A stretch of 64,000 bases of DNA from contig JAQBXY010000005.1 in the NCBI GenBank assembly GCA_027623325.1, forward strand, positions 62,001 to 126,000. The letters run 5' to 3'. Of the stretch, positions 19,592 through 28,758 are shown piece by piece. How positions within the stretch are numbered: position 1 is the first letter of the stretch; each line of letters begins with the position of its first letter. Source of the DNA: Gemmatimonadota bacterium. GTDB taxonomy: Bacteria; Gemmatimonadota; Gemmatimonadetes; Longimicrobiales; Gaopeijiaceae. The position numbers and the translations under genes are program-made. The notes under the pieces were generated by a model. That model made no database searches. It worked only from the letters and a program-made list of their open reading frames with translations, and was not told the origin of the DNA.

Positions 19592-20248
19592 TCAGAGCGT
19601 TGTGCCCAGTCCTCCCCAGTCCTTCAGGAAGGCGTCGAGGCCCTTGTCGGTCAGAGGATGTTTGCTGAGTTGCCAGAGGACGCCGGATGGGATCGTGCAA
19701 CAGTCCGCCCCGATCAACATCGCCTCGACCACGTGCATGGGATGGCGAATCGAAGCCGCCAGGATCTCCGTCTCGTACCCGTAGTTGTCGTAGATCTGAC
19801 GGATCTGATGGATCAGCTGCATGCCCTCACCCGACACGTCATCGATCCGGCCGACGAAGGGTGACACGTAGCTTGCACCGGCTTTGGCTGCCAGGAGCGC
19901 CTGGGAAACCGAGAAACAGAGCGTCACGTTCACCCGGTGGCCCTCTTTCACGAGGTCACGGCAGGCCTTCAAGCCGTCCTCGGTGAGCGGCACTTTCACC
20001 ACCGCGTTCTCGTGGATTGCAGCGAGTTTTCGCCCCTCGCTGACCATGGTCTCGCGGTCCACAGCAATAACTTCCAGGCTCACGGGCCCGTCCACGGCCT
20101 CGCAGATCTCTCGGTACAACTCCGTGATGTCGCGCCCGCCCCCCACCTTCGCAACGAGCGAAGGATTCGTCGTGACCCCATCGATGAGGCCTGCGTCGGC
20201 AGCGCGGCGAATTTCGCCGAGGTCAGCCGTGTCGAGAAAGATCTTCAT
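19592..20248 (-). CDS. tal: Transaldolase, small TalC type
   Basis: It transfers a dihydroxyacetone unit in the non-oxidative pentose phosphate pathway. At 218 residues it belongs to the compact TalC/fructose-6-phosphate aldolase family. The Schiff-base lysine is Lys85 in VVKVPLT. Glu59 (VSLEV) occupies the position that is glutamine in true fructose-6-phosphate aldolases, which favours transaldolase. N-terminal DTAD and VTTNPSL motifs are standard. It lies 39 bases after truA on the same strand. Confidence 0.9.
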   Translation of the reverse strand: MKIFLDTADLGEIRRAADAGLIDGVTTNPSLVAKVGGGRDITELYREICEAVDGPVSLEVIAVDRETMVSEGRKLAAIHENAVVKVPLTEDGLKACRDLVKEGHRVNVTLCFSVSQALLAAKAGASYVSPFVGRIDDVSGEGMQLIHQIRQIYDNYGYETEILAASIRHPMHVVEAMLIGADCCTIPSGVLWQLSKHPLTDKGLDAFLKDWGGLGTTL

Positions 20249-20287
20249 GCTTGGGGGCCACTCCCGGGTGTAGAGTCTGGGGGAAGG

Positions 20288-21058
20288 TCAGTCGGTCGGG
20301 TCATCGGGGTACTCCACACGATCCAGGAAGAGTCCCTCGGCGGGCGCCGGCGGCGACGTCGTGAGATCCGGATCGTTGCCGAGTAATCTAGCCATATCGT
20401 CCAGCGAGCGACGACCGCGCGAGATATCCACCATGGTACCGACCAGGTACCGAACCATATGGTGCAGATACCGGTCGGCCGTGATCGTGAGGCGGACCCC
20501 CAGCGGGGTCTCCGACCACTCCGCGGAGGCGATTCGGCAACGGTAGCCACGCTCGGGCTGACCCGACTTTGCGAAGGCCTCGAACGAGTGTTCCCCCACG
20601 ACGCAGTCCGCAGCCGCTTTCAACAACACCGGGTCGAGCCGATCGTCGAGGGGCCAACACCACCGGCGGTGGAAGGGTGACGGGGCGTCGGGCCGCAGGC
20701 CGACCTCGTATCGGTAGGTGCGGCGGACCGCGTCGAAGCGAGGATGGAAGTCGGCCCGGGTCGCATGAGCCGATTCGATCCAGACATCGCCTGACAGCAC
20801 AGCATTCAAGGATCGGCGGAGTTTGTCTCCCGTCCACGGAAGGGGCATGTCCACCGTTGCCACCTGACCGGTCGCGTGAACCCCCGTGTCCGTTCGTCCG
20901 GATCCAGTTACGGTGCAGGGGCGATCCGCCAGACGTGATAGGGCTGCTTCGAGGTCGCCTTGCACGGTGCGGTGGTCCGGTTGGACCTGCCACCCATGAA
21001 AAGCGGCGCCGTCATAGTGGACGGTCAGGCGAATTCGGATGGTTTCAGGGGCGTCCAC
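20288..21058 (-). CDS. truA: tRNA pseudouridine38-40 synthase TruA
   Basis: It makes pseudouridine at positions 38-40 of the tRNA anticodon arm. The catalytic aspartate is Asp57 in SGRTDTGVHATGQV, and YDGAAFHGWQVQ starts the fold. Length 256 residues. The GTG at 21058 sits only about 7 bases downstream of a good promoter -10 box, so the transcript may be leaderless, or the true start may lie slightly further in. It heads the long minus-strand run. Confidence 0.94.
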   Translation of the reverse strand: MDAPETIRIRLTVHYDGAAFHGWQVQPDHRTVQGDLEAALSRLADRPCTVTGSGRTDTGVHATGQVATVDMPLPWTGDKLRRSLNAVLSGDVWIESAHATRADFHPRFDAVRRTYRYEVGLRPDAPSPFHRRWCWPLDDRLDPVLLKAAADCVVGEHSFEAFAKSGQPERGYRCRIASAEWSETPLGVRLTITADRYLHHMVRYLVGTMVDISRGRRSLDDMARLLGNDPDLTTSPPAPAEGLFLDRVEYPDDPTD

Positions 21059-21064
21059 CGCGAA

Positions 21065-21092
21065 AAGGTAGGCCGCGATCCGGTGATGTCAA
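21065..21092 (-). promoter_or_regulatory. Predicted sigma-70 promoter for truA
   Basis: On the minus strand a perfect TTGACA (21092-21087) is followed after 16 bases by TACCTT (21070-21065). Transcription would begin near 21058, the first base of the truA start codon. The rest of this 92-base gap is AT-rich and must also drive trpD in the other direction, but I see no convincing plus-strand promoter there. Confidence 0.45.
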
Positions 21093-21150
21093 GTTGGCAA
21101 AAAACCGCATGGGTATTAGCGTTTTCAGCCCTTAACCGAGGTGGACCCAC

Positions 21151-22191
21151 ATGAGCGTCGAAGACCGGAGCGGGGACCTGGCGTCCCTTCTCGAGATCGT
21201 CGCCGAGGGCGGATCGCTCGAGGTCCACCAAGCCGAGGCGGCTTTCGACCGCTTCATGGACGGATCGGCGAGCGAGGTTCAGATGGCGGGCCTCCTCATG
21301 GGCCTCCGTGTGAAAGGGGTCTCCCCTTCCGAGGTCGCCGGCGGAGTGCGCGCGCTGAGGAAGGCGATGGTCCGGGTCCCCTCGTCCGACGCGACCCTCC
21401 TGGTCGACACCGCCGGGACCGGGGGCGGAGCAGTGACGACCTTCAATATTTCCACCGCCGCAGCGTTCGTGGTGGCCGGAGCTGGGGCCCCGGTCGCGAA
21501 ACACGGGAATCGGTCGTTCACTTCGCGGAGTGGGAGCGCCGATGTACTCGAGGCGCTGGGCGTTCGTATCGACCTGACCCCGGAACGGATGGGGGAAATC
21601 CTCGAGGAAGCGGGGATCGTCTTCATGTTCGCCCCGCTCCTCCATCCGGCGATGCGACACGTGGGTCCCGTTCGGCGAGGATTGGGCATCACGACCATGA
21701 TGAACATCCTTGGGCCGCTCGCCAATCCAGCTGGAGCGCGGCGCCAGGTGATCGGTGTGGCCGACGAGCGCTTGCTCGCTCTGATTCCGGGCGCGCTCCT
21801 CGAACTAGGGCATCTGAGGGCACTGGTGGTCCACGGCGCTCCGGGAATGGACGAAGTCAGCCCAATCGGTGCGACTCGGGTGGCCGAGCTCAGCAACGGT
21901 TCGATCCGCGAGTACACGATCACGCCAGCGGAGGTGGGTCTGCAGCCCGTGGCCGCGGAAGGGCTGGCTGGTGGGGAGCCCGCGGACAATGCCGCGATTC
22001 TGGAGGCAGTCCTGGCAGGTCAGGGCGGGGCCGCGCGCAGCGCGGTCGTACTCAACGCCGCGGCCGCGATCCTCGTCGCCGATCGCGCGGGGTCCTGGCC
22101 TGAGGCGGTCCGTCTCGCTGAGACTACGATCGATTCGGGCGCTGCCGCCGGTGCACTAGAAGCCCTGAGGGTCGCCTCGACCCGCAGCTGA
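21151..22191 (+). CDS. trpD: Anthranilate phosphoribosyltransferase TrpD
   Basis: It couples anthranilate to PRPP, the second step of tryptophan synthesis. The glycine-rich PRPP loop DTAGTGGGAV is at residues 86-95 and KHGNRS at 117-122, both diagnostic. Length 346 residues. An AGGTGG Shine-Dalgarno sequence 6 bases before the ATG supports the start. The first-step genes trpE and trpG are absent from the window, and lexA on the other strand separates trpD from trpC. Confidence 0.95.
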   Translation: MSVEDRSGDLASLLEIVAEGGSLEVHQAEAAFDRFMDGSASEVQMAGLLMGLRVKGVSPSEVAGGVRALRKAMVRVPSSDATLLVDTAGTGGGAVTTFNISTAAAFVVAGAGAPVAKHGNRSFTSRSGSADVLEALGVRIDLTPERMGEILEEAGIVFMFAPLLHPAMRHVGPVRRGLGITTMMNILGPLANPAGARRQVIGVADERLLALIPGALLELGHLRALVVHGAPGMDEVSPIGATRVAELSNGSIREYTITPAEVGLQPVAAEGLAGGEPADNAAILEAVLAGQGGAARSAVVLNAAAAILVADRAGSWPEAVRLAETTIDSGAAAGALEALRVASTRS

Positions 22192-22207
22192 ACGGAAGTG
22201 GTGCCGG

Positions 22208-22813
22208 TCAGTACTTCCGAATGACGCCCACCACGACACCCTGAATCCGAACTTCGTGCGCGTCGACGAAGATCGGCTTCATGGTCGGATTGGCCGGCTG
22301 GAGGCGAATCCGGCCTCCCTCCCGATAGAGCTTCTTCACCGTCGCGGCTTCTCCCGACACCAGGGCCACTACCATCTGGCCGTCCTCAGCATGTTCCTGC
22401 GCCTGCACGACGATGTAGTCGCCGTCGCGGATCTGCTCCTCGATCATCGAGTTGCCTTCCACCCGGAGCACGTAGTTGTCCCGGCGTCGACGCACCATGT
22501 CGGGCGGAACCCCGATGGTCTCGTTGTCCTGGATCGCCTCGATCGGAAGACCGGCGGCGACCGACCCGAGCAGGGGTAGCTCTAGGACCGGAGTCCCGTT
22601 GTTACGCCCAATGAGTTCGATGGAGCGGCTCTCGTTGTAGGACTTCCGGATGTAGCCCTTGCGTTCCAGATTGCTCAGGTGCTCATGCACCGTGGCGAGT
22701 GAGGAGTACCCGAAGGATTCCGCGATCTCCTCGAAGCTCGGGGCGTACCCCTGATCGTCGATGAAGGACTCGATGTAATCGAGGATCTCTTTCTGGCGCT
22801 TGGTGAGGGGCAT
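22208..22813 (-). CDS. lexA: LexA repressor
   Basis: SOS-response repressor that cleaves itself when RecA is activated. The winged-helix DNA-binding domain covers residues 1-65 (LTKRQKEILDYI, APSFEEIAESFG). The cleavage site is Ala87-Gly88 in SVAAGLPIEA, and the catalytic dyad is Ser122 (VEGNSMIE) and Lys160 (TVKKLY). I chose the ATG at 22813, giving 201 residues; the longer open frame adds an unrelated basic stretch over trpC. The gene lies antisense between trpD and trpC, with four phased repeats just upstream. Confidence 0.95.
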   Translation of the reverse strand: MPLTKRQKEILDYIESFIDDQGYAPSFEEIAESFGYSSLATVHEHLSNLERKGYIRKSYNESRSIELIGRNNGTPVLELPLLGSVAAGLPIEAIQDNETIGVPPDMVRRRRDNYVLRVEGNSMIEEQIRDGDYIVVQAQEHAEDGQMVVALVSGEAATVKKLYREGGRIRLQPANPTMKPIFVDAHEVRIQGVVVGVIRKY

Positions 22814-22835
22814 GGCGCCCTCCCTCCATACGGTG

Positions 22836-22882
22836 GGAAACCCGAATAGGAACCGAAGTAGGTTACCCGAACGTTGCCCGAA
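22836..22882 (-). promoter_or_regulatory. Four phased TTCGG repeats, candidate LexA operator
   Basis: Read on the minus strand, four 11-base units occur in two back-to-back pairs: TTCGGGCAACG (22882-22872), TTCGGGTAACC (22871-22861), then a TAC spacer, TTCGGTTCCTA (22857-22847) and TTCGGGTTTCC (22846-22836). Each pair is TTCG-N7-TTCG. The block lies 23 bases upstream of lexA and covers the start codon of trpC. Direct-repeat operators with the same 11-base period (GTTC-N7-GTTC) are known for LexA of alphaproteobacteria; use by this LexA is inferred. Confidence 0.5.
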
Positions 22883-23701
22883 ACGCAAGGACAGGACTCG
22901 CTTCCCGGGATTCTCGCGTCGATCGTCTCCACGAAGCGGTCCGAGGTCGATGAGGCGCGCACCCGGGCGCACGATATCGAGGGCGCGCTTGATACGGCTC
23001 GGCCGGTCCGCGACTTCCGCGGCGCTTTGGCGAGGCCCGGCACGGTATCCCTGATCGCGGAATGCAAGCGGCGCTCCCCCGGGGCGGGGGCGATCCGGCC
23101 CGACATCAACGCGGCTGAGCTCGCATCAGGCTACCAGAGCGCCGGCGCTTCTGCCCTCAGCGTTCTCACCGACGGTGAGTACTTCGGAGGCTCGCTCCAA
23201 GACCTCGTTGACGTGGGCGCTGCGACGACCCTTCCGGTGCTCCGAAAGGACTTCACGATCGATCCCGTCCAAGTGATCGAGGCCCGCGCCGCAGGGGCTG
23301 ATGCGGTCCTCCTCATCGTCCGGATCCTCGATGATGTCATGCTCGAGTTGCTGCATCGGGAAGGGGAGGGGCTCGGCATGAGCGTCCTGGTCGAAGTGCA
23401 TGACGCCACCGAGTTGGAGCGTGCCCTGCGGCTCGGCTCGGTGATTTTGGGAGTGAACAACCGCGACCTCGCGACATTCACGACCGACCTCGGCACCACC
23501 GAGCGGCTTCTCGGGCAGCTTCCCGACGACGTTGTGGTGGTATCCGAGAGCGGCATTCGGAATCGTGCGGATGTAGAACGGCTGGGCAGCGCGGGGGTCG
23601 ACGCGGTTCTGGTGGGGGAGGCCCTGCTCCGAGCCGAGGACCCTGCGGAGGCGGCTCGGGCGCTCTCGGGCGTGTCGAACCGGGGGCGCAATCGTGTCTG
23701 A
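22874..23701 (+). CDS. trpC: Indole-3-glycerol phosphate synthase TrpC
   Basis: It closes the indole ring from CdRP in tryptophan synthesis. The catalytic Glu63 and Lys65 are in LIAECKRRSPG; LRKDFTID supplies the next lysine and VNNRDL and SESGI the phosphate-binding end of the TIM barrel. The TTG at 22874 is the only usual start codon after the in-frame stop at 22859, giving 275 residues; it falls inside the repeat block shared with lexA. It overlaps trpF by 8 bases. Confidence 0.93.
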   Translation: MPETQGQDSLPGILASIVSTKRSEVDEARTRAHDIEGALDTARPVRDFRGALARPGTVSLIAECKRRSPGAGAIRPDINAAELASGYQSAGASALSVLTDGEYFGGSLQDLVDVGAATTLPVLRKDFTIDPVQVIEARAAGADAVLLIVRILDDVMLELLHREGEGLGMSVLVEVHDATELERALRLGSVILGVNNRDLATFTTDLGTTERLLGQLPDDVVVVSESGIRNRADVERLGSAGVDAVLVGEALLRAEDPAEAARALSGVSNRGRNRV

Positions 23702-24362
23702 CGGGCCCAAGGTGAAGATCTGCGGACTTACGCGGAGTGCCGATGCCCGCCTCGCCGACGACCTTGGGGCCGACTATGTGGGCGTGGTAGTCTCGGCTGG
23801 CTTTTCTCGTAGCGTGCAACCGGAACGCCTCGGAGAGGTCGTGGCGGGGACTCGCGCCTTTCGCGTGGCGGTTCTCGTCGACGAGGCGCCCGAGGCGGCG
23901 GCCGCACTTGCTCGGACGATGGGGGCGGCGGTGCTCCAACTTCACGGTGATGAGAGCGTCGCCGTGGTCCGGGCGCTTCGGTCGGAGGGTGATTGGCGCC
24001 TGTGGAAGGCCGTGCGGGCGCAGTCACTGGAGGATGTGAGCCGCGCGGTCGATCGGTTCGCGGACTGCGTCGATGGTCTGTTGGTTGAAGGATGGCGGGA
24101 CGGCGTGATCGGTGGTGCCGGCGCCAAGCTCCTCCTCGACCCCGACTCCGTCCGTGGCGCCATACCGCATCACCTCGAATTCGTGCTGGCCGGAGGCCTC
24201 GCGCCGGATTCCGTTTCGGTCTCCGTCTCGCGTTTTCGTCCGGACGTCGTCGACGTGTCTTCGGGTGTCGAGGCGTCGATCGGCGTCAAAGACCCTATCC
24301 TCATGAGAACCTTTTTCGCGTCCGTGCGTATCCCGACGGACCTGCCTGATGTGGAACCGTGA
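23694..24362 (+). CDS. trpF: Phosphoribosylanthranilate isomerase TrpF
   Basis: It isomerises PRA to CdRP. The catalytic cysteine lies in KVKICGLTR (Cys10); LQLHGDES (about 82-89), the LLLDP aspartate (about 145-149) and the closing [14 protein letters not shown] motif are standard. Length 222 residues. It overlaps trpC by 8 bases and trpB by 14. Confidence 0.93.
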   Translation: MSDGPKVKICGLTRSADARLADDLGADYVGVVVSAGFSRSVQPERLGEVVAGTRAFRVAVLVDEAPEAAAALARTMGAAVLQLHGDESVAVVRALRSEGDWRLWKAVRAQSLEDVSRAVDRFADCVDGLLVEGWRDGVIGGAGAKLLLDPDSVRGAIPHHLEFVLAGGLAPDSVSVSVSRFRPDVVDVSSGVEASIGVKDPILMRTFFASVRIPTDLPDVEP

Positions 24363-25584
24363 GCCGGAATCGACTGATATGCCGGGTGTGACCGAGTCGA
24401 CCGAAGCCGAGAGCGGACGCTTCGGCGTCTTCGGCGGTCGCTACGTGCCCGAGACCCTGATGGGGGCCCTCGACGAAGTCGCCGAAGCGTATCGGGCTGC
24501 GTCTGCGGATCCGGTCTTCCAGGACGAATTCCGGTCGCTGAGCACGGATTTCATCGGGCGACCGACACCGCTGTACCACGCCCGCCGACTCGGTGAGGTG
24601 GTTGGTCATTCGGCGATCTTCCTCAAGCGTGAAGACCTGAACCACACCGGCGCCCACAAGATCAACAACACGATCGGGCAGGCGCTCCTCGCGCTCAGGA
24701 TGGGCAAGCGTCGCATCATCGCGGAGACGGGAGCTGGTCAACACGGTGTGGCCACCGCGACCGCGTGCGCGCTGTTCGACCTCGACTGTGTCGTGTACAT
24801 GGGCGAGGAGGACATCGCCCGCCAGGCGCTCAACGTGTACCGGATGCAGCTTCTCGGGGCCGAGGTCCGTCCGGTATCCTCGGGGACGCGTACTCTGAAG
24901 GACGCGACGAACGAGGCGATCCGGGACTGGGTCACGAACGTACAGGACACCCACTATATCATCGGTTCGGTCGTCGGTCCCGATCCGTTCCCGCGCATGG
25001 TTCGCGACTTCCAGTCCGTGATCGGCTACGAGGCGCGTGAGCAAATCCTCGAGCGCGAGGGGAGGCTCCCGGCCGGGGTGGTGGCCTGCGTCGGCGGGGG
25101 ATCCAACGCCATGGGCATCTTCCACGCCTTCGTTCCGGACGCAGAGGTCCAGTTGGTGGGTGTCGAGGCCGGCGGCATGGGGGTCGAGTCCGGACTGCAT
25201 TCTGCTTCACTGGCGGTTGGATCGCCGGGTGTCCTGCATGGCTCGCATAGCTATCTTCTGCAGGATTCGGATGGGCAGGTCGCACCTGCCCACTCCATTT
25301 CGGCGGGGTTGGACTATCCGGGTGTCGGCCCGGAACATTCATTCCTCCAGGACTCGGGGCGGGCGCGCTATACCTTCGTTACGGACGACGAGGCGCTTGA
25401 TGCATTCCATCGCCTCTCGGAATTGGAGGGCATCATTCCCGCCCTCGAATCGGCCCACGCCATTGCGCATGTGTTGGCCGAGGGGCGGACGTACGATGGC
25501 CCGGTCGTGGTGTGTCTTTCCGGCCGAGGCGACAAGGATGTCGCGCATGTTGCCCGGACCGAGGGTCGGGGCGAGCTGCTGTGA
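24349..25584 (+). CDS. trpB: Tryptophan synthase beta chain TrpB
   Basis: A PLP enzyme that makes tryptophan from indole and serine. The PLP lysine is Lys104 in HTGAHKINN, followed by [14 protein letters not shown] (about 125-138) and the phosphate-binding GGGSNAMG (about 248). The length of 411 residues fits TrpB1. The start lies 14 bases inside trpF; an internal ATG at residue 11 is also possible. Its normal partner trpA is displaced by two other genes. Confidence 0.95.
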   Translation: MWNREPESTDMPGVTESTEAESGRFGVFGGRYVPETLMGALDEVAEAYRAASADPVFQDEFRSLSTDFIGRPTPLYHARRLGEVVGHSAIFLKREDLNHTGAHKINNTIGQALLALRMGKRRIIAETGAGQHGVATATACALFDLDCVVYMGEEDIARQALNVYRMQLLGAEVRPVSSGTRTLKDATNEAIRDWVTNVQDTHYIIGSVVGPDPFPRMVRDFQSVIGYEAREQILEREGRLPAGVVACVGGGSNAMGIFHAFVPDAEVQLVGVEAGGMGVESGLHSASLAVGSPGVLHGSHSYLLQDSDGQVAPAHSISAGLDYPGVGPEHSFLQDSGRARYTFVTDDEALDAFHRLSELEGIIPALESAHAIAHVLAEGRTYDGPVVVCLSGRGDKDVAHVARTEGRGELL

Positions 25585-25593
25585 GCACGTAGC

Positions 25594-27330
25594 GTGAGCG
25601 AACCGCTCGACCCGGCGACCCCTCCCGACGAGACGTTGGACTGGGACGAGGACCAGCTTCCCGTCGAAGCGGTCCGATCCCTGTTCGTGACGTTGGGCAA
25701 GGCGTTCCGGGCGTTCCAGCTCTACGACGAGAACAACCCGGTCCGGCAGCGCTTTGTCGAGACGTTGAAGAACGAGTTCGTGGCGTTGTGGCAGGACATG
25801 GACAAGCTCGTCGTATCGATGGACGAGGACCACATCTACCTCGGTGGGGCCGAGGTGTATCGGTCCGAGAGTCGGAACGACTCCCTCGCCTTCCTGTTCT
25901 TCAAGGATGGTGTCCGCGAGGTCACCTTCCTTCCGGGCCTCGAAGAGAACGAGTTGGATCAGTTTCTCGGTGTCTTGCAGAAGGCCCGCAAGCTCGTTCC
26001 CGAGGGCGATGACCTGCTGACGGTCCTCTGGGAGGAAGAACTCGTTCACTTCCAGTACCAATACGTCGATCTGCTGGCCGAAGGGGTGGCGCTTCCGGAG
26101 GCGGGCGGTGGCAATTCTGGCGAAGAGCTCCAAGCCGCCCTCAAGGCTGAAGACGAGGAGATCGCCGCCGCGGAAGAGCAGGGGGCCGCGGGAGCCGCAG
26201 CGGATACGCCTCAGACGGTCAAGCAGGACGATTTCAACCCGACGCTCTACGTCCTGGATCCCCGAGATATGGAGACCTTACGCGCGGAGCTCCACAAGGA
26301 GATGAAGCGCGACATCCGCACGGACGTGCTCAAGGCATTGTTCGATCGCCTCGAGGAGCCGACCGACCGGGAGCGTCAGTCGGAGGTGCTCGGGATCCTC
26401 GACACGCTGCTTCCCAACTTCTTGAGTCGCGGAGGCCTCATCGCCGCGACCAATGTGCTCCGGGAGCTGAGACGCCTCGAACAGATCCAGGGGATGTTCG
26501 ATGAGGAGGGGCTAGCGAAGTCGAGGGATATTCTCGAAGCCATCAGCGCACCGGAGGCGATCGAGGAACTCATCCGGGCCCTCTACGACGGGACCATCAA
26601 GGTGTCGTCCGCTCAGCTCGGGGGCTTTCTCCAGTTCCTCTTGGGAGGCGCGCTCGCTCCTCTGCTTCGCGAATCGGAGACGGTAGAGCACCGGGAACTC
26701 CAGGGCGTTCTCCGAAAGGCCGTCCAGGGTATCGCCGACCGGAATCGCGAGGCGCTCGTGCGCCTGCTCGGCGAGGACGACCCACTGTTGGCGTCCGCGG
26801 CGGCCCGTCTGGCCGGCGAGATGCAGATCACGCAGGCCGCGCCCGCTCTCGCGAAGCTCCTCGTTCACGCCGATCCCAGGGTACGCCTCGCGGCCATCGA
26901 CGCTGCGATCGCGCTCAAGGCCTCGACCGTCGCGGGTGCGCTCGAGAAGACGCTGGAGGATACCGAACGGGAGGTCCGGATCGCTGCGGCCCGGGCTCTC
27001 GGTGAGCTTCGCTATCTGCCAGCGGCACGCACCCTCTCCGGCATCATTCGCGGCAAGAGAATCCGGACCGCGGATGTCACCGAAAAGTTGGCGGTCTTCG
27101 AAGCCTACGGGCAGACGGCGCAAGGCGATGGTGTCGGGCTGCTGGATCAACTGCTGAACAAGAAGGGCCTGCTCGGGAACAAGGAATCGTCTGAAATCCG
27201 AGCGGCGGCAGCATTGGGACTGGGTCGCATCGCTGGGCCCGAGGCTCGAGCCTCTCTGGAGCGCGCGACCCAGGACGAGGATCCCGTGGTTCGTAGCAAC
27301 GTCAATCGCGCTCTGCGCCAGGAGGATTGA
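25594..27330 (+). CDS. HEAT-repeat protein with N-terminal domain shared with the next gene
   Basis: Function unknown, 578 residues. Residues about 28-130 form a domain that matches the N-terminus of the next gene: LYDENNPV against LYPVENETV, DHIYLGGAEVYR against GDFFFLNETRLR, then LAFLFFKDGVREVTFLPGLEENELDQFL. An alanine- and glutamate-rich linker follows (about 170-205), then a helical region. HEAT-type repeats occupy about residues 385-490 and 533-577, with typical phrases such as DPRVRLAAIDAA and EREVRIAAARALGEL. There are no membrane segments. It follows trpB by 9 bases and precedes the HD-GYP gene by 3, so it is part of the trp transcript. HEAT repeats usually mediate protein contacts. 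Confidence 0.75.
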   Translation: MSEPLDPATPPDETLDWDEDQLPVEAVRSLFVTLGKAFRAFQLYDENNPVRQRFVETLKNEFVALWQDMDKLVVSMDEDHIYLGGAEVYRSESRNDSLAFLFFKDGVREVTFLPGLEENELDQFLGVLQKARKLVPEGDDLLTVLWEEELVHFQYQYVDLLAEGVALPEAGGGNSGEELQAALKAEDEEIAAAEEQGAAGAAADTPQTVKQDDFNPTLYVLDPRDMETLRAELHKEMKRDIRTDVLKALFDRLEEPTDRERQSEVLGILDTLLPNFLSRGGLIAATNVLRELRRLEQIQGMFDEEGLAKSRDILEAISAPEAIEELIRALYDGTIKVSSAQLGGFLQFLLGGALAPLLRESETVEHRELQGVLRKAVQGIADRNREALVRLLGEDDPLLASAAARLAGEMQITQAAPALAKLLVHADPRVRLAAIDAAIALKASTVAGALEKTLEDTEREVRIAAARALGELRYLPAARTLSGIIRGKRIRTADVTEKLAVFEAYGQTAQGDGVGLLDQLLNKKGLLGNKESSEIRAAAALGLGRIAGPEARASLERATQDEDPVVRSNVNRALRQED

Positions 27331-27333
27331 TTC

Positions 27334-28758
27334 GTGTCCGACGGCGCTCTGAACTATCAGGATCTGGGAAGGAAGCTTCTCACCGGATTCTACGGCACCC
27401 TGAATGCACTCAAGCTGTATCCCGTCGAGAACGAGACGGTGCAGCAGGCGTTGACGGATCTGCACAACCTTGTCGAGCGCATCGTCAAGGTCGACGGGTC
27501 GGCCGAGATCCGCGTCGTCGGGGATTTCTTCTTCCTCAACGAGACTCGGCTACGTCTCGATGTCACGAATTTTGCCACGTTCGGCTCGTTCGCGAGCGCA
27601 CTCACAGCCCATGGCATCGGTGGCGTCGAGGTCGTGAATGGGGTTCAGCGGGCCGAGTGGGCGCCGCTGCTGGCGATGCTGCTCCGTCCGCCCGCGGGAG
27701 AGGACCCCTTCGCGAGCTTCATGGAACGCTTCGCGCAGACGCCCGTCGAGCACATCGACCTGAAGCCAGCGACAGAGGTCGAAGACCCGAAGGACGACGA
27801 GGAGGCCCTCACCGCGGCCAAGCGTACGTACGCGCAGTCGGTCAAGGTTGCCCAAGAAGTGATGGGCGACATGCGAATCGGGAGGGCGGTGAACGTTCGC
27901 AAGGTCAAACGAGCGGTGCAGGGGATCGTGGACCAGGTGCTCTCGAACGAATCGTCGATGGTCACGATGACGACTCTCCGAGACTTCGACGAGTACACGT
28001 TCACGCATTGCGTGAACGTCTCGATCTTCAGCGTCATCATCGGTCAGCGCCTCGGCCTCGAGCGCATGCAGCTCTACGAACTGGGCCTCGGTGCGCTCTT
28101 CCACGATATCGGCAAGCAGAGGCTCCCTGCGGAGGTCATCAACAAAGCGGGCGCGCTCACGGACGAGGAGTGGGCGCTGCTCAAAGAGCACCCCACCGAG
28201 GGCCTCCTTCTGCTCTTCCAGATGCATGGATTCACGGATGTGCCGTACCGCCAGATGTTGATGGCGTACGAACACCACATGAAGATCGATCTCACAGGAT
28301 ATCCTGCGAATACGCGGGAGCGTGAGCCCACGCTCTTCTCGAGGATCGTCTCGGTGGCCGATGCATTCGACGCAGGTACCTCCGTTCGCAGCTATCAGTA
28401 CGAGCCCTGGCCGCCCGATGCGGTGCTTCAAGAGATGCGGGACAATCCGAATCGTGGGTTCGACAAGTTGCTGGTGAAGGTCCTGATCACGGCCACGGGT
28501 GTGTATCCTGTCGGCACGCTCGTGATTCTCGACACCCACGAGTTGGCCATCGTGTCTCACGTCAATCCGAATCCCGATTTGCTCCATCGGCCCAAGGTCC
28601 GCGTGATCTCCGATCCTGTCGGCCTCCCGCTCCCGGAACCGAAAACGATCGATCTGGCGGCGTCGGACCCGAGCACGGGAGCTCCCGTGCACCAGATCAT
28701 CAAGACGACCGATCCGCAGAAGTACGGGATCCGCGTGAGTGACTATCTGATCGCGTGA
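27334..28758 (+). CDS. HD-GYP-type phosphohydrolase
   Basis: A 474-residue cytoplasmic protein. Residues about 10-115 are the domain shared with the preceding HEAT protein. The HD-GYP domain runs from about 165 to 390: His225 (THCVNV), His257-Asp258 (HDIGK), His286 (KEHP), His314-His315 (EHHMKID), the motif TGYP at 321-324 and Asp343 (VADAFDA). The metal ligands are present; the canonical DGxGYP reads DLTGYP, so the first glycine is lost. HD-GYP proteins usually hydrolyse cyclic di-GMP, so that is the likely activity, but the substrate is unproven. A strong AGGAGG lies 7 bases before the GTG. GTGA couples it to trpA. Confidence 0.85.
   Translation: MSDGALNYQDLGRKLLTGFYGTLNALKLYPVENETVQQALTDLHNLVERIVKVDGSAEIRVVGDFFFLNETRLRLDVTNFATFGSFASALTAHGIGGVEVVNGVQRAEWAPLLAMLLRPPAGEDPFASFMERFAQTPVEHIDLKPATEVEDPKDDEEALTAAKRTYAQSVKVAQEVMGDMRIGRAVNVRKVKRAVQGIVDQVLSNESSMVTMTTLRDFDEYTFTHCVNVSIFSVIIGQRLGLERMQLYELGLGALFHDIGKQRLPAEVINKAGALTDEEWALLKEHPTEGLLLLFQMHGFTDVPYRQMLMAYEHHMKIDLTGYPANTREREPTLFSRIVSVADAFDAGTSVRSYQYEPWPPDAVLQEMRDNPNRGFDKLLVKVLITATGVYPVGTLVILDTHELAIVSHVNPNPDLLHRPKVRVISDPVGLPLPEPKTIDLAASDPSTGAPVHQIIKTTDPQKYGIRVSDYLIA

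Noticed and set aside
19592-20248. Fructose-6-phosphate aldolase
   Set aside because: Glu59 replaces the glutamine typical of that aldolase, which favours transaldolase.
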